A stretch of 64,000 bases of DNA from Bin75 sp965223955 (lineage in GTDB: Bacteria; Nitrospirota; Nitrospiria; Nitrospirales; UBA8639): NCBI GenBank assembly GCA_965223955.1, contig OZ245029.1, positions 1,054,001-1,118,000 of the forward strand, read 5' to 3'. Shown here in pieces: positions 42,830 to 50,478 of the stretch. The position numbers and the translations under genes are program-made. The notes beneath the pieces were generated by a model. That model worked only from the letters and a program-made list of their open reading frames with translations, had not been told where the DNA came from and made no database searches. Numbering within the stretch: position 1 is the stretch's first letter; each line of letters begins with the position of its first letter.

Positions 42830-43978
42830 TCAATCAACCGCCAGCCAGGACCGGTCCATGGCCTCCCAGGAGGGGCAACCGAGTTGCTTCAATGTGCGGT
42901 CGATCTCATCGCGAAAGATTTCAATGACCTGGCCAGCGCCAGCCCGTCCCATAGCTCCCATGCCCCAGAAAAAGGAACGCCCGGAAAATGTCATTTCGGC
43001 GCCCAGCGCCCGGGCGCGGACCACATCCATGCCGGTCCGGATGCCACTATCCACCATCACGGTCATGCGGGCCTTAGCCTCCACGGGCACCGCTCGCAGG
43101 CTACTGGCGGAGGACGGCGCGGCGTCAAGCTGTCGCCCCCCGTGATTGGATATCACGATACCGTCAATGCCGATGTCCATGCACGCCCGGATGTCCCCAT
43201 AGTACTGCACACCCTTGAGCACCATGGGTCCCGCCCAGAGTGCCCGGATCATCTCGATCCGCTCCCGCGTCACACCGTTCATGTTAAAGCTTGTCAGAAA
43301 GGCGGCCAGGCCTTCGTCGGAGTTCTTGCGATAACGGTTCAGGTTGACGAAATCCGGCTGGCCGTGGAACAGGGTATTCAGTGACCATATCGGGTGGGTG
43401 GCGGCCTCCCAGACGATTTTGGGGGTGAACTTGAATGGCAGTTTGAGGCCGTTCTTGAGTTCCCGGTTGCGCTTTGCTCCCACCGCAATATCCAAGGTCA
43501 CCACCAGAACATTGAATCCGGCAGTCTTCGCCCGGGCGATCAGATCCTTCATGGCACCCACGTCCTTGGGCACATAAAGTTGGAACCAGCAGACATCCGG
43601 CGCTTCCCGAGCGATGTCCTCAAGCAGCGTAGTGCTGAAGGCGCTCAGGATATAGGGGATGTTCGCCTGCTGGCATGCCCGGGCCAGAGCAAGCTCCGCT
43701 CCTGGCCACATCATGTTACCAAGGCCCACCGGGGGCACCCCGATCGGCATGGCGTAGCAATGGCCGAAAATCTCGGCGGACTGGTCGGCGCTGGTGACGT
43801 CCCGCAGGTATCGTGGCGTCAGTTCAATAGCGTTCCACGCGTCGCGATTGCGTTGCTTGCCGTGTTCTCCGTCAATGCCGGTGTCTACGTAGTCATAGGC
43901 AAAGCCCGGCATGCGCCGTTTCGCTCTGGCTTTCAGATCGGCGATGGAGGGGTAACGCGTGTCGTACTTCAGGTTCAT
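42830..43978 (-). CDS. lldD: FMN-dependent alpha-hydroxy-acid dehydrogenase (L-lactate type)
   Basis: 382 residues of the TIM-barrel glycolate oxidase/LldD family. N-terminal FAYDYVDTGIDGE, FMN segment and catalytic His in ISNHGGRQLD, and Arg in DSGIRTGMDVVRARALGAE. In the LldD subgroup, lactate electrons go to quinones at the inner membrane. No lactate permease or lldP is adjacent. Could also act on glycolate or another 2-hydroxy acid. Confidence 0.85.
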   Translation of the reverse strand: MNLKYDTRYPSIADLKARAKRRMPGFAYDYVDTGIDGEHGKQRNRDAWNAIELTPRYLRDVTSADQSAEIFGHCYAMPIGVPPVGLGNMMWPGAELALARACQQANIPYILSAFSTTLLEDIAREAPDVCWFQLYVPKDVGAMKDLIARAKTAGFNVLVVTLDIAVGAKRNRELKNGLKLPFKFTPKIVWEAATHPIWSLNTLFHGQPDFVNLNRYRKNSDEGLAAFLTSFNMNGVTRERIEMIRALWAGPMVLKGVQYYGDIRACMDIGIDGIVISNHGGRQLDAAPSSASSLRAVPVEAKARMTVMVDSGIRTGMDVVRARALGAEMTFSGRSFFWGMGAMGRAGAGQVIEIFRDEIDRTLKQLGCPSWEAMDRSWLAVD

Positions 43979-44201
43979 CCTGCACCTTTATTTCTGGCAC
44001 TATATAACTGAATGGGTGAGTGAAGTATAGAGTTCCCCTGACAAAGCTGAGGAAGGCAAAGGGGGAAATGGTCAACGAATGACTGAGCACGGACAAGAAT
44101 GACGCATCAAACGACGAATGAGTCGCTAAAAAGGTGCACAAAGGTACCTAAAAGATGCCAAAAGATATCTAAAAAGATGTAAAAAGGTGCGCAAAAGGAA
44201 C

Positions 44202-45575
44202 CTAGGCCTTTTTCCTGACCATAATCCGTAACGGCGTGCCCTCGAACCCGAACGTGGCCCGGAGCTGGTTTTCCAGGTATCGCAGGTACGTGGGGGTGAG
44301 TACGGCCGATTTGCCCGCAAACAGCGCGAACGTGGGCGGTTTGGTCGCAACCTGGGTCATATAGAGCGATTTCGGCGGGTTCCTTCTTTTGACGGGAATG
44401 GGGTTGTCCGTCAGCGCCTTTTGGAGGAAGAGATTGAGGCGATTGGTGGGCACCCGGTACGAGAACTCGTCCATGACCCGGGTGACGGCGCCGAACAGGT
44501 GATCGACGGTCTTGGGCGACAGCGCCGATCCGAATAGAATGGGAACAAAGGTGAAAAAGGGAAACTGTCGCTGCAACTCCAGAGAAAATTTCTTTTGGGC
44601 CTCGGGCTGATGCCGGCGCAGATCCCATTTATTGACGAGCATGACGCAGCCCCGTCCTTGCCGTTGGATGAGCCCTGCAATCTTGGTGTCCTGGTCCGTG
44701 ACGCCCTCGACCCCGTCGATTAACAACACGCCGATATCCGACCGCCCCAACGCCCTCATGGTCCTGGCCACGCTGTAGCCCTCAATGCCGGGCTCCACGC
44801 GGCCCCGCCGCCGCAACCCCGCCGTATCCGTCAACAGAAATTGCCGGCCCTCGCGTTCCAGGTGCGTGTCGATGGGGTCTCGCGTGGTGCCGGGCACGTC
44901 GCTGACGACGGCGCGTTCTTCTCCCAGTATGGTGTTCACCAGCGTGGATTTGCCCACGTTGGGACGCCCGACCATGGCCACCCGGGTCGTGGCGGTTTCT
45001 TCCAGGTCCTGATCGAACTCCGGCAGGAGATGCAGGAAGGCCTCGAGCAATTCATCCACCCCGGTGCCGTGTTCCGCTGAAATGGGGAACAGCGTGTCCT
45101 TCCCGAGATGATAAAAGTCCGCCAGCAGGGGGTCCAGTGTCGGAGAATCGATTTTATTGATGACCCAGAACGTGGGTTTGTCCACCCCGTGGAGCCCGTT
45201 CACGATCTCCTGATCCAATGGCGTCAGCCCGGCGCGGCCGTCCATGATCACCAGAAGAATATCCGCGGTGGCGAGTGCGATTTGCGATTGTTGACGAATG
45301 AGCCCGAGCATGTCGTCGGTGGAGGTGGGATCGAGCCCGCCGGTATCGACCACCTGAAAGCGACGGCCCTGGTACGTGCACTCGGCATAAATCCGGTCGC
45401 GGGTGACGCCAGGCTTGTCGTCGACGATGGCGTTTCTGGTCCCCAGAATCCGGTTGAACAAAGTCGATTTCCCGACGTTCGGTCGCCCGATCACGGCCAC
45501 GAGCGGCACGCCCGACGGTCGCAAACCGGGCAGGAACGTCTGATGATTCGATCGTGTTGGGGCTTTTCGTTTCAT
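44202..45575 (-). CDS. der: Ribosome biogenesis GTPase Der (EngA)
   Basis: 457 residues from ATG 45575. Two GTPase domains (GRPNVGKST at about 31 and in VAMVGRPNVGKSTLVN), each with its own DxxG and NKxD/NKWD motifs (VINKIDS, LVNKWDL), followed by the KH-like C-terminal domain ending LRIMVRKKA. Der acts late in 50S assembly. The open frame continues 60 codons further upstream through repeats (translating as LPPLTPPYKGG), which are not part of the protein. Confidence 0.92.
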   Translation of the reverse strand: MKRKAPTRSNHQTFLPGLRPSGVPLVAVIGRPNVGKSTLFNRILGTRNAIVDDKPGVTRDRIYAECTYQGRRFQVVDTGGLDPTSTDDMLGLIRQQSQIALATADILLVIMDGRAGLTPLDQEIVNGLHGVDKPTFWVINKIDSPTLDPLLADFYHLGKDTLFPISAEHGTGVDELLEAFLHLLPEFDQDLEETATTRVAMVGRPNVGKSTLVNTILGEERAVVSDVPGTTRDPIDTHLEREGRQFLLTDTAGLRRRGRVEPGIEGYSVARTMRALGRSDIGVLLIDGVEGVTDQDTKIAGLIQRQGRGCVMLVNKWDLRRHQPEAQKKFSLELQRQFPFFTFVPILFGSALSPKTVDHLFGAVTRVMDEFSYRVPTNRLNLFLQKALTDNPIPVKRRNPPKSLYMTQVATKPPTFALFAGKSAVLTPTYLRYLENQLRATFGFEGTPLRIMVRKKA

Positions 45576-46073
45576 GGCAAGGACGATGTCGCGCCCTTCC
45601 GCTTCCCCTCCTTTATAAGGAGGGGTGAGGGGAGGTAGAGCGCCTTTCCCTTTTCTGTCATCCTCGACGCTTGTCCCCGACGTTCTTAATCGGGGATCCA
45701 GTGTCTTTCTCTTGTCTTTTGTAGCCGCGCCATCCCTGGTCAAAGCCAGGGACATGCCTCATGGCGCTGTGTTCTTTCTTTGTCTTGTTCTGTCATCCTC
45801 GACATTGTTAATCGAGGATCCAGCGTCGTTTCCTCGTCTTTGCCTTTTATCTGTCATCCCCGACCTGATCGAGGATCCAGGGTGTTTTCTCTTGTCTTTT
45901 GTAGCCGCGCCATCTCATGGCGCTTTCCTGCAAGCAGCATAAGGCATGTCCCGGGCTTTGACCCGGGATGCTGCCGCTACAATTGGAAAAAAACGTTCTC
46001 CGGCAGGCAGAGGAAATGAAGAACCGAAAACTCAGTCTACGGGCGGGTAAGGGGAAAAGACAAGTCGTTACAT
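45576..46073. repeat. Dense repeat block between der and the accessory island
   Basis: Contains CCTCCTTTATAAGGAGGGG (45600-45625), 'TGTCATCCTCGAC...GGGGATCCAG' (45656-45700), gtagccgcgccatccctgg (45721-45775), another 'TGTCATCCTCGAC...CGAGGATCCAG' (45790-45822), TGTCATCCCCGACCTGATCGAGGATCCAG-type (45852-45880) and gtagccgcgccatctcatggcgc (45899-45985). A 46014-46090 frame could be a gene remnant. No certain gene. Confidence 0.65.
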
Positions 46074-46883
46074 ATGGGACTTATATCGTTTAGTTGACAG
46101 GTGCCAGTGCGGCCGGATGTTGACACCGTGGGCGGAATGCGTTCGAGAATGCTCTTTGCGTGCATGATTCAGGGTGTATGTGTGTTGGCTGGTTCCGCCA
46201 ATCCCCCTAATTGAAAAGATCAACCCCAGGAACAGGAAGAATCCCTTATGTCATCACTCCCGCCACCCACCAGAAACGAATTAATCGGTTACTGTGCCAT
46301 GCAAGGCGTGTTACAGAAGCAGTTACTTGCCGAAGTCGTGAACCTGTTAAGAGCTACCGTGAGCATCCAGACGACATACGCCAGCGCTACCGTGAGTTAG
46401 CCAACCAACGTGCCGATCAACATACTACGTTTATGGCAGGCAACCCACTGTTTCAGGGGAAAGGGCAGTCGGATACACAAGAAAAGCGTATCGAGTTCTT
46501 GCAGGGCGTGGAGCGTGCGAAGCAGGAATTTCTCGACTTCCTCGACAGTAAGAATCTTTTTTTGTGAGAAATCTTGCAAGAGGTTGTTTCTCCGTAGACC
46601 TTCTTGAAGCGATAGTATGGGAATGAGAGACGGCGTAATCAAGATGCGGTCTCATGAGAAAGTAGCACCATGACGACGAAAACGGCGTGGATTATAGGGG
46701 GGTGCGATTGTGCTAGCCCACTGCTATCTATCTGTACTTTTCTTCCTATGAACGGTGTGTGCGGGCGTACAGTGCTCAAGCTAGCCCCACCACTTCATTT
46801 ACTGCTCATCGGATTTGTTCTGCGTTGCAATCTGGCAGAGATTGAGGGATTGCGGTTTGTCAACTAAACGATATAAGTCCCAT
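46074..46883. mobile_element. 810-bp region bounded by perfect 26-bp inverted repeats
   Basis: Bases 46074-46099 and 46858-46883 are exact reverse complements over 26 bases (arm beginning ATGGGACTTATATCG). No direct target duplication of clear length flanks them. The interior holds a frameshifted small gene (46248-46567) and a 65-codon frame (46670-46867) without recognised family. The right repeat runs directly into a transposase C-terminal remnant. It is an element end-to-end, or two facing insertion-sequence ends around host DNA. Confidence 0.6.
46248..46567 (+). pseudogene. Small gene of unknown function, probably frameshifted
   Basis: ATG 46248 with AGGAAGA upstream reads MSSLPPPTRNELIGYCAM, QGVLQKQLLAEVVNLL and then stops soon after. 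A second frame from about 46353 continues SYREHPDDIRQRYRELANQR to a stop at 46567 with helical, charged character. Joining the two near 46350 gives a plausible single protein of about 106 residues (one base lost or gained). No known family. Confidence 0.35.
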
Positions 46884-47117
46884 TACAATGAGGTCAGACC
46901 CCATCAGGCGCTGGAAGGGAAAACCCCCAAACAGATCAACGAATTACTGAACACATACAGGAATGACAGAGGGGAAATGCAGATTCCTCGCTTTGCTCGG
47001 AATCACCACTTCTTAGAAGACGGCGCCATAAGAGCGAGAGTCATACGTCCATCGCCCGTGTCTGGAGAGAGGAAACTTGAACTTTGCAATGCATTATGTG
47101 AAAGTTCCTTCGATTAG
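46870..47117 (+). pseudogene. Transposase (integrase-core) C-terminal remnant
   Basis: KRYKSHYNEVRPHQALEGKTPKQINELLN is the C-terminal end of DDE integrase-core transposases (IS3/IS481-like YNEVRPHxAL). The rest of the frame to 47117 runs through a dispersed repeat (MQIPRFARNHHF). The N-terminal and catalytic parts are missing. It abuts the right inverted repeat. Confidence 0.6.
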
Positions 47118-47128
47118 GAGGCAAAAAC

Positions 47129-47320
47129 ATGCCTAAAAAAACAGAAACCGTTTCAAAAGATTATCTGAAGACGTTGGAAGAGGTCAAAAAGCAATACCAG
47201 CAATACGTGGACGTTAGCGAGCTTTATACGTTGCCGATTCAGAAGGAGGTGGAAACAATACACTATCAGCCTCCCAGTCCGGAACACCCCCTGACGACAA
47301 ATACCATTCGCAGCAAGTAA
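47129..47320 (+). CDS. 63-residue protein beside the SDH protease
   Basis: Starts after a strong AGGAGG and is rich in Lys, Glu and Tyr (MPKKTETVSKDYLKTLEEVK, KQYQQYVDVSELY). A short helical protein with a Pro-rich tail; no known family. It precedes the Clp-fold protease gene by 12 bases, so it is probably its operon partner or chaperone. A+T content is higher than the window average, suggesting acquisition. Confidence 0.5.
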   Translation: MPKKTETVSKDYLKTLEEVKKQYQQYVDVSELYTLPIQKEVETIHYQPPSPEHPLTTNTIRSK

Positions 47321-47332
47321 AATCGAACAACT

Positions 47333-48319
47333 ATGGCTTCGTGGAGCGAACTTCTAGCTGAGTTTCAAGCTCAGAAAGACCCTAACTGGCTTGGTAAGAA
47401 GCTGAAAGAGCGGTTGGGTGCCATCTCAAAGCATCGCGGCGATGCTGCCGTTATCTTCTACGCATCTGCTTTTCTGCAAAAAGCTGTCGATAATGTGTCT
47501 ATTACCAGGGAGGATATCAACGGTTTCATGAACGCGCTTTACAAAGCGCCAACGGATAAAGGTCTCGTCTTGATACTTCATACCCCAGGCGGAGACCCCA
47601 ACGCTGTTGAGAGTATCGTTGAGTATTTACACTCCAAGTTTAACCGAATAGATGTCGTCGTGCCATATTTGGCCATGTCCGGCGGCGCGATGATAAGTCT
47701 TGCAAGCGATTTATTGGTGCTCGGTAAGCAGAGCCAGCTTGGGCCTATTGATCCTCAGTTGGTCATTGGCAATAAAACGCATTCAGCCAGAGCGATTTAG
47801 GAAGGATTCCGTCAGGCGAAAGAAGATATTGAAAACAACACAAAACTGGCACATCTTTGGGCGCCCATTTTGCAGAATATGGGACCTTCCCTTGTTTTAG
47901 AAGCCAATAAAGCTTTGTCATACAGCAAAGAGTTAGTGGAGAACTGGCTTAATGTGAGGATGCTTAGAAATATACGCAATGAGAATGAAAGAAGGGGGAA
48001 AGCCGGTACCATTGCGGCATATTTCAATGCGGAAAAGACATCCGACCATGGCCAAGTGCATGTCCATGGCCAAAGGATAGGTGCGGCCAAACTTCAGGAA
48101 CTCGGGCTCAAGCTGGAATTGCTTGAAAATGACCAGAATTTACAAAACGATGTGCTAACGGCATACCACTTGATGACCTTGATTTTTGAGATGACATCTT
48201 CCTTAAAGTTTATCGCCAGTGATAGAGGCAAAATGTGGGTTAAACAACAACAGCAGGTTCTTATTCCGGCATCCCCGCCTCTTCCTCAGCAACCGCTCAG
48301 AAAGCCGTCCCCCAAATAG
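47333..48319 (+). pseudogene. SDH-family Clp-fold serine protease interrupted by an in-frame TAG
   Basis: A 327-codon frame that is continuous except for TAG at 47798-47800 (codon 156). Before it: LVLILHTPGGDPNAVESIVEYL, the nucleophile in YLAMSGGAMISLAS (Ser116) and the Asp in LGPIDPQL (D140). After it: EGFRQAKEDIENNTKLAHLW, and the histidine region SDHGQVHVHGQRIG. SDH-type proteins (DUF114/SppA-like) are membrane-associated proteases. The context HSARAI-TAG-EGF fits an original TTG or similar codon changed to TAG. Either a recent nonsense pseudogene or, less likely, read-through. Confidence 0.75.
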
Positions 48320-48572
48320 CCTCCGCAAAAAGACCGGAGAACTCCTCATTTGTGCTACAGACTATCCCCTCAGTACCTTCAAGCAGGTAGTTATTATGCC
48401 TTGAGTGAAGTGGATTGACCTTCCCCCGAATTTAGGTCCAAGTGGTGCCTAGGATGCGGCTGCACTATAAATGTCCGTTTATGGACCTATAAATAGGCAT
48501 TTACGGGCCTATAGAGACGACGAGATTCCTCGCAGGTCCTTCGCGTTACTCAGGACAAGCTCGGAATGACAA
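48320..48572. other. Gene-free space between the island and the radical SAM operon
   Basis: No gene. Bases 48470-48520 are rich in GGACCTATAAATAGG-like short palindromes and inverted words. 48530-48575 is a copy of the 'gcgaagcgaag' repeat family. Confidence 0.5.
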
Positions 48573-49100
48573 TTACAAATGCAGGTGTTTCATGGTGGCG
48601 GCGCAGAGGATTATGAGGACGCCTATCCAGAGGCCGGTTTTTTGGAAGGGGATGGGTTCGACGGTTTGCTCTTCTTTTTCCTGTTCGTCTTCGTCGCCCG
48701 TGGGCTCGATGCGGAAGATGACGGTATACAGAAACAAGGTCAGAATGCCCAGGACCAACGTGAGTTTAATGAAGAAGACCGTCAGATATTTGGCATTATG
48801 GGATAAGCCGTTGCCGGTCTGCATTTCCATGAGTTCCCCCACGTAATGCAGGTTGATGCCGCCCGTGAAGAGGATCACCACCAGCAGGATGCCGACCACC
48901 TTGCGATATTGCTTGTAGAAGGTGTCGCAAATGGGTTTGATGTATTCCCTGGGAACGGACGATCGGAGCCCCGGTGTCACCGCCAGGACCAGAAAGGCCA
49001 GTCCTCCGATCCACACGACGGCCGAGAGCAGGTGCAACCAGTGATTGACAATGGGAATGACTTTGTTGAGATCGGACAGCGTGGCCAGGAGAGCATTCAT
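48573..49100 (-). CDS. Four-helix membrane protein, CopD-like/DUF2269-type
   Basis: 175 residues with four membrane helices. The first contains WLHLLSAVVWIGGLAFLVLAV, which resembles the H-x-x-G/S-x-x-x-W-x-G signature of CopD and quinol-linked haem proteins; another histidine is in GINLHYVG and two near the end (MKHLHL). A charged loop (EPTGDEDEQEKEEQ) lies between helices 3 and 4. Histidines within helices may bind haem or copper. Its start overlaps the TGA of the radical SAM gene by one base (TGATG), so it belongs to that operon. Confidence 0.7.
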   Translation of the reverse strand: MNALLATLSDLNKVIPIVNHWLHLLSAVVWIGGLAFLVLAVTPGLRSSVPREYIKPICDTFYKQYRKVVGILLVVILFTGGINLHYVGELMEMQTGNGLSHNAKYLTVFFIKLTLVLGILTLFLYTVIFRIEPTGDEDEQEKEEQTVEPIPFQKTGLWIGVLIILCAATMKHLHL

Positions 49101-50464
49101 CAGAATTTAAACACCGGCTTCTCGTTGCCGAAGCGTTTTTGGCGAAGCTCTTCCATCAATTCAACGGTGATAAGGGAGATCTTGTGCTCGCGGGCGTGCC
49201 GTTCCACGCCTTTCTTTACCATGGCACGCAGGAAGTAGGGGATCCGGCTCAACCGCGTCTCAGCGGCTTCCTCCCATTCCACGGGAACGTCTTCGGGCAC
49301 GTTGAACGCGACCTTGATTTTTTCCCCACCCTTGGGCGTATACAAGCACCACTGATCCTCATCCATCCAGTCTCCGTGATCCACGTAGGGGCGGGCCCGG
49401 CAGCCGCCGCAGATCTCGCTGTATTCGCAGTCGCCGCATTTGCCCTTCAGGTGGGGGTACCGGAACGAATCGAAAATGTCCGACTTTTCCCACAGATCCA
49501 CGAAACTGGTGTCTCGGATATTCCCGGCTGACAAGGGCATATAGGGACAGGGAGTCAGGTCCCCGTTGGGGGTGACTCGTGCATAATTCGTCCCCGCCAG
49601 GCAGCCCCCGCCCATGTACCCTTGGGCTTTGGTGATCGGGGAATTGGGATCTTTTTCATAGGCGAGCCGTTTAAAGTGCGGGGCGCATCGCGCGCGCACC
49701 AGCATATCCGAGTACCGGTCCTGGGTGTCCACCAGGAAGGTCAGCACTTCCTCGTACTGTTCGGGGGTAATATCGGTCAATTCCTCGCCACGTCCCGTGC
49801 ACACCATAAAGAAGACGTTCAGCACGCGAGCGCCCAGTCCATGGGCCCATTCGATCACGTCCGGCAATTCCTTGTAGTTCATCGGCTGGGCGCTGAAATG
49901 CACCTGAAATTGCAGGCCGTTCCGTTTGCAGGCTTCGATTCCCGCGACCGCCGCTTCCCAGGCCCCGGGAATGCCGCGAAACGCGTCATGTTTGCCGGCG
50001 TCGAGGGAGTCGATGCTGATGCCCATGCCCATGACGCCGATCTCGACGAGTTCGCCGGCGAGGCGATCGTTGATCAGCATGCCGTTGGTGCCGAAGACGA
50101 CCATGAACCCCTGTCCCACGGCGTAGCGGGCAATGTCGAGGATGTCCGGCCTGACCAAGGGTTCTCCCCCGGTGATGACCAGCAGGCACCCTTTATTGAC
50201 CTCGGCGATCTGGTCGATCAACCGATAACATTCTTCCGTCGAGAGTTCGTCGGACCCCCCACCGGCCTTGGTCGTGGCATCCAGATAACAGTGGTCACAC
50301 TTCAGGTTGCAGCGTTTGGTGAGATTCAGGGCGAGGAGGTAAGGCTTGAAATCATCGACGGTCCGGCCGTCGCCGGGACCGGCCCCGGGAGAAGAAAACC
50401 CGGTGACGTGGGTTCCCGGATCTTCCCGTAGCGGGGAATTGATGACAGGGAGTGATTTGCCCAT
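49100..50464 (-). CDS. Radical SAM/SPASM protein with C-terminal PCP-reductase-like domain
   Basis: 454 residues from ATG 50464; the longer upstream frame reads through the previous gene antiparallel and is rejected. The radical SAM motif CNLKCDHC (C52, C56, C59) sits in NLTKRCNLKCDHCYLDAT. The SPASM/twitch cysteines are in GGGCLAGTNYA, LTPCPYMPL and GKCGDCEYSEICGGC, binding extra [4Fe-4S] clusters. The last 50 residues (VEWEEAAETRLSRIPYFLRA...ITVELMEELRQKR) form a PCP-reductase-type domain known from the light-independent protochlorophyllide reductase. NirJ/AhbD relatives modify haem side chains, so a tetrapyrrole substrate is plausible but unproven. Confidence 0.9.
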   Translation of the reverse strand: MGKSLPVINSPLREDPGTHVTGFSSPGAGPGDGRTVDDFKPYLLALNLTKRCNLKCDHCYLDATTKAGGGSDELSTEECYRLIDQIAEVNKGCLLVITGGEPLVRPDILDIARYAVGQGFMVVFGTNGMLINDRLAGELVEIGVMGMGISIDSLDAGKHDAFRGIPGAWEAAVAGIEACKRNGLQFQVHFSAQPMNYKELPDVIEWAHGLGARVLNVFFMVCTGRGEELTDITPEQYEEVLTFLVDTQDRYSDMLVRARCAPHFKRLAYEKDPNSPITKAQGYMGGGCLAGTNYARVTPNGDLTPCPYMPLSAGNIRDTSFVDLWEKSDIFDSFRYPHLKGKCGDCEYSEICGGCRARPYVDHGDWMDEDQWCLYTPKGGEKIKVAFNVPEDVPVEWEEAAETRLSRIPYFLRAMVKKGVERHAREHKISLITVELMEELRQKRFGNEKPVFKF

Positions 50465-50478
50465 ACCGTGGCGGCTCC

